Shown here one piece after another: positions 44,533 through 55,800 of a stretch of DNA of 64,000 nucleotides. How positions within the stretch are numbered: position 1 is the stretch's first letter; each line of letters begins with the position of its first letter. A program made the translations under genes and the position numbers. This stretch comes from Eurosta solidaginis (taxonomy: Eukaryota; Arthropoda; Insecta; Diptera; Tephritidae). The stretch lies in the NCBI RefSeq assembly GCF_040869045.1, contig NC_090321.1, positions 180,081,596 to 180,145,595 of the forward strand. The letters are read 5' to 3'. The notes under the pieces are model-generated. The model made no database searches, was not told the DNA's origin, and saw only the letters and a list, made by a program, of their open reading frames with translations.

Positions 44533-45062
44533 TTATATATAGCGTTAATTCGCCTGCCGCGTAGCGCTGCGCGGCGCAGGTTTCGCGTCCCGCGCCGTGG
44601 CCCGCCGCGCTGACCGTCCGTACCAAACTATGTTATCTTCTTTAGACATAAATTTTGGAAAACACAATAAGACCATCATGATGTCTTTATTTCTTTTGAC
44701 AGTTGGAATAAGGCTATATCAAAGTTATGGCTTTATTTCCAATTGCAACGGAAAATAAAGCCATTATGGCCTTATTGCGTATGGTGTTATTGCACTCCAC
44801 CTCTTGCCATGACTGTCTAATGAAACACAAAAATCCTTCGTATTGTGTCCGAATTGTGCCTGCATTGGTGCATGCACACTAAGTTGCTTGTTTTATGTAT
44901 TTAATGCACACTAAGAGCTGTGCCGCACAAATACAATACACAACCACAACTCGAGCTTCACCAACTATTTTATTATTTTGTGTTTGGTAGTGTGCATCGT
45001 AAAGTCGAATACTATAAAATAGAATTGTGTAGTTTTGTAATGATTCACACTGTGCTTGTCAG

Positions 45063-45410
45063 TGCCGGTATTAGCAGTATTTTGTTTCACCCGTAGAACT
45101 TTCGAGTCAACCCACTTTATTATCTGTTCTCCAAAAATTTGGTTCTAACAGTGCGACCTAACGTGAAAGAAAGCATGATACTGAGACGCTTTGTTAAAAG
45201 TTTGTTTTTTTGCCTAAAGGGAGAGATCCTGAAAAGCGTATGCTCTAACCGGACGAAACTATGTGTGTTGTTCAACATATTCTGGAGAAGCCTAATGCGA
45301 GAATGACCGTTTTATATCTGGCGTTTTATAGATAGAAAGAAGGGAGTTATTTTCATAACCCTTAAAAAACTCGTTAAATGTAGATGTTTTGAGCAATTTA
45401 TAATTATACT
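45063..45410. other. Unassigned DNA, no gene seen
   Basis: No recognised motif. Confidence 0.3.
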
Positions 45411-46057
45411 CAGTTGAGCAGAGCTCACAGAGTATATTAACTTTGATTGGATAACGGTTGGTTGTACAGGTATAAAGGAATCGAGATGGATATAGACTTC
45501 CATATATCAAAATCATCAGGATCGAAAAAAAATTTGATTGAGCCATGTCCGTCCGTCCGTCCGTCTGTCCGTTAACACGATAACTTGAGTAAATTTTGAG
45601 GTATCTTTATGAAATTTGGTATGTAGATTCCTGGGAACTCATCTCAGATCGCTATTTAAAATGAACGATATCGGACTATAACCACGCCCACTTTTTCGAT
45701 ATCGAAAATTTCGAAAAACCGAAAAAATGCGATAATTCATTGCCAAAGGCGGATAAAGCGATGAAACATGGTAGATGGGTTGACGTTATGACGCAGAATT
45801 GAAAATTAGTAAGATTTTGGACAATGGGCGTGGCTCCGCCCACTTTTACAAGAAGGTAATTTAAAAGTTTTGCAAGCTGTAATTTGGCAGTCGTTAAAGA
45901 TATCATGATGAAATTTGGCAGGAACGTTACTACTATTACTATATATGTGCTAAATAAAAATTAGCAAAATCGGATGAAGAACACGCCCACTTTTTAAAAA
46001 AAAAAATTTTAAAAGTCAAATTTTAACAAAAAATTTAATATCTTTACTGTATATATG

Positions 46058-46237
46058 TATACACAAGCATCAATTTGACAATACCTGCTCATATACCTAC
46101 GAACTATAAATACAGGACAAATGACAACAACAGATCAGAACGAAAATCGACACTGATGATGGCACAACGCCGAAACCGGTTTGTCTCAAAACCAAATTTG
46201 ACAAGGGATGACGGAAAATCGTTCCAATATACATCAT
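46058..46237 (+). repeat. 5' terminal repeat of Penelope-like element (180 bp)
   Basis: Matches 48888-49067 at 178 of 180 positions as read. It contains the hammerhead-like motif and overlaps the first ~55 codons of the ORF. Confidence 0.9.
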
Positions 46238-48837
46238 TTATCCACCCTGTCGGAAAATCAACCAAACAAGATAAGTCAGTTATTGCTTGTCAGGCTTTTA
46301 ACTTGAACGCGAATGGACTACTAACAATTTACAAGCGACGCCTACTGAAAATATATAAAGCAAAGGCGAGCATTTGGTTCAACAAACAATGCCTGGAATT
46401 GAATGTTACTCCGAAATTCGCAAAAATAACAATAAAGGCAAATACCAAATCTAGCAGGAAAACAGTTAGAAAAGCGGAAAAGGATTTTTTAAAATATGAG
46501 TTGGAAAGCTTATACTCGAAGAAGGATGAGATAAATGCCGAGTTATTATCTATCCATTTAAGATTGGCAGAACAACTACCTACGACTGCATTAATGGAAT
46601 GTTTCGACCGCATTAAGACAGAGGTCGATCAGGAACTACAACAAAAATACAGGTCGCTGAACCGAAAATTGGACAAGCTGGCAGGACAACGAGAGGGTAA
46701 CCAAAACCAAAACACTCACCAGTTTCATGACAAGTTCGTTAACCTCACAACAGGGGCCATTACCAAGGAAGAGGCACAACTTCTCGAAAAGGGCCTGAAG
46801 CACAATATCATGGACCAGAGTACAGTAAGAAAAACGGAGCAAGCGATTGTAGATGCGGAGATCGCAATATCATTGATACCACAGGAAGAACAGGAGCACG
46901 CAAGACACATGTGCAGGGAAATCATAAAAAAGGAGGTGAAAGCACAGGAAGGACAAAAACCGAAAACAGAGGAGAAAACAATAAAGAATCTACGGCATAA
47001 ACTAAGGAAAAACAATATTGTCACAACGAAAGCGGACAAAGGAAACACCACTGTGCTAATCGAAAAAGAGCAATATATATCCAAAACCGAGGATCTCATA
47101 GCGGAAATGAAATGTCGTAGAATGAGAGAGGATCCCACAGATGAATACCAAAAACAAATCAAAGTTGCTATAAAAAATTCAACAAATATAGTAGATTCTA
47201 ACATGGCACATAGATTGGTCCAAATGAACCCTTCGGCTCCTCCACTGGTTGCGCTACCAAAAATCCACAAGCCGGACGCGCCAATGAGGCCCATCATTAA
47301 TTTTAAATCGGCACCATGTTACAAACTGTCCAAATATTTAAAAACGATATTGATAGATACTCTGGAGCTAAGGAACGAATATGCAATAGCTAACACAACA
47401 GAACTAATAGAGAGACTCGAGACCGTAGAGCTAACAAGAAACAGCAAATTGGTATCTTTTGACATAAAAGATCTATACCCATCTATACCACTATCGGAGA
47501 CTTTGGACATAGTTAGCTCAACAATAGTTCAAAACACAAAAAACAAAGTGAAAAGTATGCAAATCACAAATACGCTAAGAACCACTTTACGTCAAAACTA
47601 TTTTAAATTCAACAATAAAATATGTAGACAAACAAACGGTCTTGGAATGGGAAGCCCCACATCAGCAATTCTTATGGAAATGTTCATGCAAAATCTGGAA
47701 GAAAAGTACATACAGGAGCTGAAGTCCAAATTAGGCGTGTCATTTTATGCTAGATACGTGGATGACATAATATGCGTTTTAACTACTAATAACGAAGAGC
47801 TCGTACTGGAGTACCTCAACAAACAGCACGGCAATATAAAATTTACAATGGAAACCGAAAAACACGGAGGAATCAACTATCTGGACCTCACGATAAATAT
47901 TGATAAAGAAGCAAAAAGATTTAACTATTACATATATAGAAAGTCAACGGCCACCGACACAATAATACACAATACCTCAAATCACCCTCAACATCATAAA
48001 AACGCAGCATTAAGGCACTTGTTACATAGACTTGAAAGAACACCTCTTACACAAGAGGCATATAAGAGAGAACTTGAGGTCATATATAATATCGCTGCAA
48101 ACAACGGATATAAAAAAGCACTAGTAGATAAGCTCAGAAGGACAAATGGAGACCCAAAAAGAAATAATGAAAAGGAAAATAATAGCTGGACGACTATGAC
48201 ATATACTGGAAAAGCAACATATAAATTGGCAAACTTCTTTAAAAAATACAACATTAACACAGCATTCAAAACATCGAACAATCTAGGGCGAAAACTAAGA
48301 AATAACATTAACTCAGAGGATCCGTTTAGCAGCCACGGCGTATACAAGCTTACCTGCGGATGCCAGCATAGTTACATAGGACAAACAGGACGGCAAATAA
48401 GAACGAGGTTCAGAGAACATATTAGAGATTACAACAAAAAAATACGGAATCCAAACAATATACCCGAGTCTAACTTCGCGAATCACATGGTCGAGAATGA
48501 ATGTTCCCCAGCAAACATCAATAAAACAGTTAGGGTTCTTCACATACAAGAAAAGGGCCGACGTCTCAACGTACTCGAAAACATGGAAATCTACAAACAG
48601 AAAACATTCGACGTTAGAATAATAAACGAACAGATAAACACAATTTCTGACACAATATTCGAGCCTTTAAAACTTGTTTACAGGAAACAACTTAATCACA
48701 TAGGTACAACAGACAAACACACAACAACAAATAAACACAAAACAATTAACACACCAAAACAAAAAACCGACAAAGAAGGTCAAACGACTAAAATCACAGA
48801 TTTCTACCTACCCCAGTCAGCCACACAAATCGATTAG
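46075..48837 (+). CDS. Penelope-like protein: reverse transcriptase plus GIY-YIG endonuclease
   Basis: 920 residues, uninterrupted. A Lys/Glu-rich, helical N-terminal region (about 100-350) precedes the RT: LVALPKIHKPDAPMRPIIN (391-409), SFDIKDLYPSIP with catalytic Asp463, NGLGMGSPTSAILMEMFM (521-538), and YVDD (561-564). The C-terminal endonuclease has GVYKLTCGC (755-763), SYIGQTGRQIRTRFREH (766-782) and a Glu in LNVLENMEIY (831-840), the catalytic parts of GIY-YIG. RT joined to GIY-YIG defines Penelope-like elements. It would nick target DNA and reverse-transcribe the element RNA. The first Met (46075) lies in the terminal repeat; Met 46156 is an alternative start. No stop or frameshift, so this copy may still be active. 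Confidence 0.93.
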   Translation: MTIPAHIPTNYKYRTNDNNRSERKSTLMMAQRRNRFVSKPNLTRDDGKSFQYTSFIHPVGKSTKQDKSVIACQAFNLNANGLLTIYKRRLLKIYKAKASIWFNKQCLELNVTPKFAKITIKANTKSSRKTVRKAEKDFLKYELESLYSKKDEINAELLSIHLRLAEQLPTTALMECFDRIKTEVDQELQQKYRSLNRKLDKLAGQREGNQNQNTHQFHDKFVNLTTGAITKEEAQLLEKGLKHNIMDQSTVRKTEQAIVDAEIAISLIPQEEQEHARHMCREIIKKEVKAQEGQKPKTEEKTIKNLRHKLRKNNIVTTKADKGNTTVLIEKEQYISKTEDLIAEMKCRRMREDPTDEYQKQIKVAIKNSTNIVDSNMAHRLVQMNPSAPPLVALPKIHKPDAPMRPIINFKSAPCYKLSKYLKTILIDTLELRNEYAIANTTELIERLETVELTRNSKLVSFDIKDLYPSIPLSETLDIVSSTIVQNTKNKVKSMQITNTLRTTLRQNYFKFNNKICRQTNGLGMGSPTSAILMEMFMQNLEEKYIQELKSKLGVSFYARYVDDIICVLTTNNEELVLEYLNKQHGNIKFTMETEKHGGINYLDLTINIDKEAKRFNYYIYRKSTATDTIIHNTSNHPQHHKNAALRHLLHRLERTPLTQEAYKRELEVIYNIAANNGYKKALVDKLRRTNGDPKRNNEKENNSWTTMTYTGKATYKLANFFKKYNINTAFKTSNNLGRKLRNNINSEDPFSSHGVYKLTCGCQHSYIGQTGRQIRTRFREHIRDYNKKIRNPNNIPESNFANHMVENECSPANINKTVRVLHIQEKGRRLNVLENMEIYKQKTFDVRIINEQINTISDTIFEPLKLVYRKQLNHIGTTDKHTTTNKHKTINTPKQKTDKEGQTTKITDFYLPQSATQID
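46149..46186 (+). ncRNA. Hammerhead-ribozyme-like motif, 5' repeat
   Basis: Core CTGATGA (46153-46159) and GAAA (46172-46175) flank a short stem GGC/GCC with ACAAC loop. GACA before the core pairs with TGTC (46182-46185) after a GTT cleavage-like site. Between GAAA and that site is the palindrome ACCGGT, so stem III could only form between two molecules. An extra T lies between CTGATGA and stem II. Penelope elements are known to carry minimal hammerheads; activity here is inferred, not shown. Confidence 0.6.
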
Positions 48838-48887
48838 TAAACCACCCTCGGTTCTGAACGAACACACGGCACATACACATAACTAAA

Positions 48888-49067
48888 TATACACAAGCAT
48901 CAATTTGACAATACCTGCTCATATACCTACGAACTATAAATACAGGACAAATGACAACAACAGATCAGAACGAAAATCGACACTGATGATGGCACAACGC
49001 CGAAACCGGTTTGTCTCAAAACCAAATTTAACAAGGGATGACGGAAAATCGGTCCAATATACATCAT
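48888..49067 (+). repeat. 3' terminal repeat of Penelope-like element (180 bp)
   Basis: Begins TATACACAAGCATCAATTTG like the 5' repeat; differs at two positions (TTTAAC for TTTGAC, GGTCC for GTTCC). Confidence 0.9.
48979..49016 (+). ncRNA. Hammerhead-ribozyme-like motif, 3' repeat
   Basis: Identical core to the 5' copy: CTGATGA at 48983-48989, GAAA at 49002-49005, palindrome ACCGGT, TGTC. Two copies one element length apart would release a unit-length RNA if active. Confidence 0.6.
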
Positions 49068-49836
49068 ATGTAAATTAAGTCAAAATTCAACTCCAGTAAT
49101 GATATGATGCAACAAAATACAAAAATAAAAGAAAATTTCAAAATGGGCGTGGCTCCGCCCATTTTCATTTAGTTTGTCTAGAATACTTTTAATGCCATAA
49201 GTCGAACAAAAATTTCCTAATCCTTCTTAAATTTGGTAGGGGCAAGACCACAGATAGGGCGCGCTCGCAATAATGAAGTAAAAGGACAACGAAAAAGAAA
49301 AGTAAAGCGATATGAGGGTGCACCGCCATATTTAGGCTGGTGGCCTAAACAGATTCTATGACGATAACTGTTTTCTGTGAAAATGGGCGAAATCGATGGA
49401 AGCCACGCCCAGTTTTTATACACAGTCCACCGTCTGTCCTTCCGCTCGGCCGTTAACACGATAACTTGAGCAAAAACCGATATATCTTTATTAAACTTAG
49501 TCCACGTACTTACCTGAACTCACTTTATCTTGGTATACAAAATGGCCGAAATCCGACTATAACCACGCCCACTTTATCGATATCGAAAATTACGAAAAAT
49601 GAAAAAATGCCATAATTCTATACCAAATACGAAAAAAGGGATGAAACATGGTAATTGGATTGCTTTATTGACGCAAAATATAACTTTAGAAAAAACTTTG
49701 TAAAATGGGTGTGACACCTAAGTAGAAAAAAATGAAAAAGTTCTACAATGCGAAATCAACAGCCCTTGGAATCTTGGCAGGAATACTGTCCGTGGTATTG
49801 CATATATAAATAAATTAGCAGTACCTGACAGATGAT

Positions 49837-51900
49837 TTTCTGGATCACCCTGGTCCACATTTTGGTCGATATCGCGAAAACGCCTTCACATATACATCTA
49901 AGGGCCACTCGCTTTTAAAACCCTCATTAATACCTTTAATTTGATATCCATATCGTACAAACACATTCTAGAGTCACCCATGGCCCACCCTAATGGCGAT
50001 ATCTCGAAAAGGCGTCCACCTATAGACCTAATGCCCACTCCCTCTTAAAATGCTCAGTAACACCTTTCGTTTGATACCCATATCGTACAAACATTCTAGA
50101 GTCACCCCCGGCCCACCCTAATGGCGATATCTCGAAAGGCGTCCACCTATAGACCTAAGGCCCACTCCCTCTTAAAATGCTCAGTAACACCTTTCGTTTG
50201 ATACCCATATCGTACAAACACATTCTAGAGTCACCCCTGGCCCACCCTAATGGCGATATCTCAAAAAGGCGTCCACCTATAGACCTAATGCCCACTCCCT
50301 CTTAAAATGCTCAGTAGCACCTTTCGTTTGATACCCATATCGTACAAACATTCTGGAGTCACCCTTGGTCCACCTTTATGGCGATATCTAGAAAAGGCGT
50401 CCACCTATAGAACTAAGGATTACTCCCTTTTAAAATACTCATTACCACCTTTCATTTGATACCCATATCGTACAAACACATTCTAGAGTCACCCTGGCCC
50501 ACCCTAATGGCGATATCTCGAAAAGGCGTCCACCTATAGACCTAATGCCCACTCCCTCTTAAAATGCTCAGTAACACCTTTCGTTTGATACCCATATCGT
50601 ACAAACATTCTAGAGTCACCCCTGGCCCACCCTAATGGCGATATCTCGAAAAGGCGTCCACCTATAGACCTAATGCCCACTCCACCTTAAAATGCTCAGT
50701 AACACCTTTCGTTTGATACCCATATCGTACCAACACATTCTAGAGTCACCCCTGGCCCACCCTAATGGCGATATCTCGAAAAGGCGTACACCTATAGACC
50801 TAATGCCCACTCCCTCTTAAAATGCTCAGTAACACATTTCATTTTATACCCATATCGTACAAACATTCTAGAGTCACCCTTGGTCCACCTTTATGGCGAC
50901 ATCTCGAAAAGGCGTCCACCTATAGACCTAATGCCCACTCCCTCTTAAAATGCTCAGTAACACCTTTCATTTGATACCCATATCGTACAAACATTCTAGA
51001 GTCACCCCTGGTCCACCTTTATGGCGATATCTCGAAACGGCGTCCACCTATGGAACTAAGGATCACTCCCTTTTAAAATACTCATTACCACCTTTCATTT
51101 GATACCCATATCGTACAAACACATTCTAGAGTCACCTCTGGCCCACCCTAATGGCGATATCTCGAAAACGCGTCCACCTATAGACCTAATGCCCGCTCCC
51201 TCTTAAAATGCTCAGTAACACCTTTCGTTTGATACCCATATCGTACAAACACATTCTAGAGTCACCCCTGGCCCACCCTAATGGCGATATCTCGAAAAGG
51301 CGTCCACCTATAGACCTAATGCCCACTCCCTCTTAAAATGCTCAGTAACACCTTTTATTTGATACCCATATCGTACAAACATTCTAGAGTCACCCCTGGT
51401 CCACCTTTATGGCGATATCTCGAAACGGCGTCCACCTATGGAACTAAGGATCACTCCCTTTTAAAATAATCATTAACGCCTTTCATTTGATACCCATATC
51501 GTACAAACATATTCTAGAGTCACCCCTGGTCCTTCTTTATGGCGATTTCTCGAAAAGGCGTTCACCTATAGAACTAAAGCCCATTCCCTTTTAAAATACT
51601 CATTACCACCTTTCATTTGATACCCATATCGTACAAACACATTCTAGAGTCACCCCTGGTCCACCTTAATGGCGATATCTCGAAAAGGCGTCCACCGATA
51701 GACCTAAGGCTCACTCCCTCTTAAAATGCTCAGTAACACCTTTCATTTGATACCCATATCGTACAAACAAATTTTAGAGTCAGCCCTGGTCCACCTTTAT
51801 GGCGATATCCCTAAATGGCGTCCATCCATAGAACTATGGCCTACTCTCTCTTAAAATACTCTTTAATACCTTCCATTTGATACACATGTCAAACAACCAC
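49837..51900. repeat. ~128-bp minisatellite of copy C, about 16 units
   Basis: ATACCCATATCGTACAAAC recurs every ~126-130 bp, in the opposite orientation to the array of copy A. Two variants alternate: TGGCCCACCCTAATGGCG with GACCTAATGCCC, and TGGTCCACCTTTATGGCG with GAACTAAGGATC. Confidence 0.9.
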
Positions 51901-52286
51901 ATTCCAGGGTTACCCTAGGTTCATTTTCCTACATGGTGATTTTCCTTATTTTGTCTCCATAGCTCTCAACTGAGTATGTAATGTTCGGTTACACCCGAAC
52001 TTAGCCTTCCTTACTTGTTTTTTAAATAGCTTCTACGCCCCCATGAACATTTGAAATACTTAACTTTAAATGTGAACATTGAGTTCATCATAAATGTGCT
52101 TGCACGCTCTATTTAAGTATCTATTGTTAGCTAAATAACAATAGCAATTGTAGAACATTTCGTACTATACTAGCAAAACAAAGTAGAAATGTTAACAGTC
52201 TGTACAATTTTGTTTTACAGGCCAACCTAATAAAAACGCACTGCGGAGCTTTCTTTAAAAAATGTCTGTTGCACATATATGTATGT

Positions 52287-52290
52287 ATAT
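52287..52290. repeat. 4-bp target-site duplication, left (17.6-like element)
   Basis: ATAT, matched by ATAT at 58218-58221. Alternating AT target sites are typical of the gypsy/17.6 group. Confidence 0.75.
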
Positions 52291-52659
52291 AGAAACAAGG
52301 TTAAACGTCTTCATGTAACAAAGAACTTTATTAACTAACTTCAATATCACACTCTTCTTAATCTAAAGCTTTCTTAGAATTATGATACATTTCTTGTGAG
52401 TAAAGCTAGGAGTGTATGTATGAACAGGTGTATGTCGTATCCGTTGTATGTATATAAGTATGTAGTTTCCGATTAGCATCGCTTAAGCGGAAACTGATGC
52501 AACCGATGTTATGTGTAATATGTGAAAGTGAGAGGATTCTCAATAAATAGATGATTTGTGTGAGAGAAGTCTTCAATAAATGAATGTAGAGTGTGAGAGT
52601 GCTTCTCAATAAGTAATATGTATATGTGTTATAAAAGTAGGTGGGATCGTAATGTAACT
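52291..52659 (-). repeat. 3' LTR of 17.6-like element (369 bp)
   Basis: Sense orientation begins AGTTACATTACGATCCCACC and ends CGTTTAACCTTGTTTCT. Identical to 57849-58217 as read. Errantivirus-type LTRs also begin AGTT and end in TT-rich sequence. Confidence 0.95.
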
Positions 52660-52673
52660 CCTCCACCCTAAGT
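52660..52673 (-). other. Polypurine tract
   Basis: Sense TTAGGGTGGAGGAG directly before the 3' LTR. Confidence 0.75.
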
Positions 52674-52853
52674 CATTTGCTTCCACGCAAATGTGTACCT
52701 TAATTTTAATTATAAAATTACGAATATTTTAATTTATTTAATTTCTTATTTTCGTAACAGATTTTTTTTTTTTATATTTGTTTATTAATAATAAAATAAT
52801 ATTTGAATTTATTTAATTAACGAAACTATTTAAATAATGAAAAAAGGTCAATT

Positions 52854-55800
52854 CTATTTATCATTGGTGTATTTATACTTTCTTTTCCATTGGCTTTTAT
52901 AATACTTGACTTTTCGGTTATTGGTAGTATCGACTACGTAGTTGCCTTGGCGTTCATGACTATCAAGTTTTTTATATTTCGGCTTAGCTTTTGCGATTTG
53001 TCTGTTGACTACTACATTGTCTAACAGTTTTGGCTCACTTTTTCTATCTTGATTTAATTTATTAATTTTTTGAATTTTACGCTGTTCATACTCTTTACTT
53101 AAGATAGCTATCTCTTCCTTAGTAAGATTTTTGGTTATAAAATCAATTGGTCTCTGCTTAGTGCTTGAGTGGATTGTTCTATTGTAAATTGTGAAAATTT
53201 TGAAAAGATTTTCATCCAAATCAGAATTTTCAACGTTTTTATCAACCTCAAATATCCTGAGATGTTCATTCAGAGTGCCATGTAGGCGTTCTATATCCGA
53301 ATTTCCCGTTTTAAGGTAGGGAGTTGTTACGTGTGTGTCTATATTTTGCTCTTTTAAAAATAACTTTACTGCGTTATGTAATATACAACGTTCGTTGTCA
53401 AATACAATCTTATTCATTTTTCCTAAAAATAAAATTCTTTCTTTTAAAGCTGCCAAAATTGCAATCCAATTCCTGTCATTTAATTTATGAAAAGTTGCAT
53501 ATTTTGAAAATTTGTCTATAGTGGTTAGGTACATCGTATTTCGGCGGGGAAACCAGATATCTATGTGGACTATATCGTTAAAATGTGAAGGACTTTCGGA
53601 AATTTGATAAGGAAGCTTAACAGGGTTTCTGTCATGTTTAGCAATATTACATATCGAACAATTGTTAATTAAAATCGTTATATTTTTATATAGTTTGGGG
53701 TAAAAGTATTTCTTTTTAAGCTCTAAATATACTTCCTGTATTCCTCTGTGATTATTTCGCAAATGTTCATCTTCTATTATTGTTAGCAAATCATTTTTGT
53801 CAGAAATGTCGATTAATTTAATGTTAGAACGGTATAAAGTAAGACTTTTATTATAAAAAAAATTTACGTAAATATTCTGAAATTTTATAAAAAGTTCATC
53901 TTTGTCGCAAAAAATACACATTATGCCTTTATCAATTAATGTGTTTTCCATAACATTCTTTAAGTCAGTCTCATTAGTTACTTCAATATGGTTTTGGCAT
54001 TTTTTGTGAACAATTTTAGTTGTAAATTTTTCTTTTTCTCCATAGTTTAGATAAATTTGATTTTTATAGTAGTTTATAGGTTTTTCAGTAATAAAAATAT
54101 AATTTAAATTGTCTTCAATCGCGCTGTGTATAGTTGCAGCTGTCGAACTTATATCTACTTCAGCTTCTTTTAACTGACTATTAAAAATATTTGTATTTTG
54201 ATCTTTTACATAATATCTGCTGAGCGCGTCTGCTATAGCATTATCTTTTCCTTTAATGTGAGTTATGTCAAAATCGTATTCGTTTAGCATGATTTTCCAC
54301 CTTTGCAATTTCATATTTGGCTCTTTGATGTTGTGTAGCCAAATTAAGGGCTTATGATCGGTTTGAATTTGAAATTTACGACCGTATAAATAGGTACGAA
54401 AATGCTTTACTGACCATACAACGGCTAGCGCTTCCTTCTCAATAGTTGAGTAGCGAATTTCATGATCGGATAACGTACGTGATGCGTAACAAATTGGGTG
54501 ACCATTTTGGCTCAATACTGACCCAATAGCAAATTGAGATGCATCAGTCGTAAGGATAAATTTTTTATTAAAGTCGGGTGGTTGCAGAACTGGTTCACTT
54601 GTAAGAAGTTTTTTTAAAGTCTCAAATGAGTTTAAAAATTCTTTGCTTTTGAAGTCTAATATAGCGTTTTGTTTTAAAAGTTTGACCATCGGATACGCTA
54701 CTTTAGCATAATCCCTCATGAACTTTCGGTAATATCCGGTGATACCTAAAAACCGTTTTATTTCTTTTATACTGGTTGGTGCTTGCATATTGCTGATTGC
54801 TTCAATCTTTGATTGATCTGGTTTAATACCATCACTTGTTATTACGTGTCCTAAAAAGTTTGTGCTTAATTCAGCAAAACGACACTTATCAAATTGTATT
54901 TTTAAATTTGCTTCTCGCAAAGTTTTGAAAATTTTCTTTATCGATTCGATATGCTCTTGAAAGCTCGTAGAAAATATAAGTATATCATCTAAATATACGA
55001 CACATATCTTATTGATATATTCTTTTAATACATGGTTTATTAATCTTTGAAACGTAGCTGGTGCCGTCTTAAGACCAAATGGCATACGATTGAATTCGTA
55101 ATGGCCACTTGCTGTCGAAAAGGCTGTTTTAGCCCTGTCGTCCGGATGCACCTCGATCTGGTGGAATCCCTTGGCTAAATCTATCGTACTAAAATAGCAA
55201 CAATTTCCCAACTTATCAAATATATCTTCCATATTTGGAAGTGGGAACTTGTCATCTACTGTCTGTTCGTTTAGTTTACGATAGTCAATTACGATTCTCC
55301 ATTTTTGTTTTCCACTATTGTCAGTCTTTTTGGGTACAACCCACAAAGGAGAATTGTAAGGACTGCAACTTGGTGAAATAATATTTTGCTGTAACATACT
55401 CTGTATCTGTCTGTTAACTTCTTCGCGATGTATTACGGGATACCTATACAATTTTGTATAAACTGGAGTATCATTTTTCGTAATAATTCTATGCTGTATC
55501 TCACTAGTAAATGGCAAATTATCTCCATCATTATAAAATATATCTTGGAATTGAAACAAAACATTTCGTAAAATTGTTTCATCTTTTGAATTAAGGTGTT
55601 TAGAAAATAGGCTATTTAACCTTTCATTTCTGTTTTCATCTTCACTGATAAGTATTTGTATTGCATCATTTTCAAGATACTCAGTCACTGTTATTTCTTC
55701 TTCTTCGTTAAAAAAAATTGGTAATTTTACATCGTCTGTTACTAATAGTTTATCTTTATAGTCAATTCTAGCATTTAAGTATAACAGTATGTTATTGCCC

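Larger units (their letters stand above)
41299..45054. mobile_element. hAT-like element with very long inverted arms
   Basis: Left arm ~41299-41560 (CAGAGTGTGCATCAG...) is the reverse complement of ~44815-45054 (...TGATTCACACTGTG) over ~250 bp, at roughly 85 percent by eye. A further inverted segment, GTGCAATAACACCATACGC (42197-42215; complement at 44781-44799), follows in both arms. In the left arm the two parts are separated by a ~630-bp insertion (41565-42190). Flanks CTTGTTAG (41291-41298) and CTTGTCAG (45055-45062) look like an 8-bp target duplication with one mutation, which fits hAT. The interior has no transposase but holds a Helitron-like element and many GGAAATAAAGCCAT/ATGGCCTTATT motifs. 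Confidence 0.7.
46058..49067 (+). mobile_element. Penelope-like element, apparently intact
   Basis: About 3.0 kb: 180-bp direct terminal repeats, one 920-codon ORF with RT and GIY-YIG endonuclease, and a hammerhead-like motif in each repeat. It interrupts copy C between CTTTACTGTATATATG and ATATGTAAATTAAG; copy A shows the uninterrupted form. ATATG on both sides (46053-46057 and 49066-49070 region) is a likely short target duplication. Confidence 0.9.
45411..52020 (+). mobile_element. Minisatellite-cored, Helentron/DINE-like repeat, copy C
   Basis: Opposite orientation to copy A. It runs from TATACTCAGTTGAGCAGAGC (45415) to TCAACTGAGTATGTAATG (51967), hairpin GTTCGGTTACACCCGAAC and CCTTCCTTACTTG (52017). 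It is split by a Penelope-like element (46058-49067). A further ~105-bp private insertion lies at about 49243-49348, where copy A reads straight through GGGGCATAAAATTTATG. Contains a (GTCC)n tract at 45549-45570. Confidence 0.75.

Noticed and set aside
44545..44625. GC-rich patch as a CpG-island promoter or rDNA piece
   Set aside because: It is only ~80 bp, lies just outside the Helitron-like end, and no transcription start elements or rRNA similarity could be recognised.
46725..47297. 190-codon reverse-strand ORF
   Set aside because: Antisense shadow of the Penelope-like ORF; hydrophobic and without motifs.
52660..52853. Envelope gene downstream of pol
   Set aside because: Only ~190 bp lie between the pol stop and the 3' LTR, with no ORF of size.
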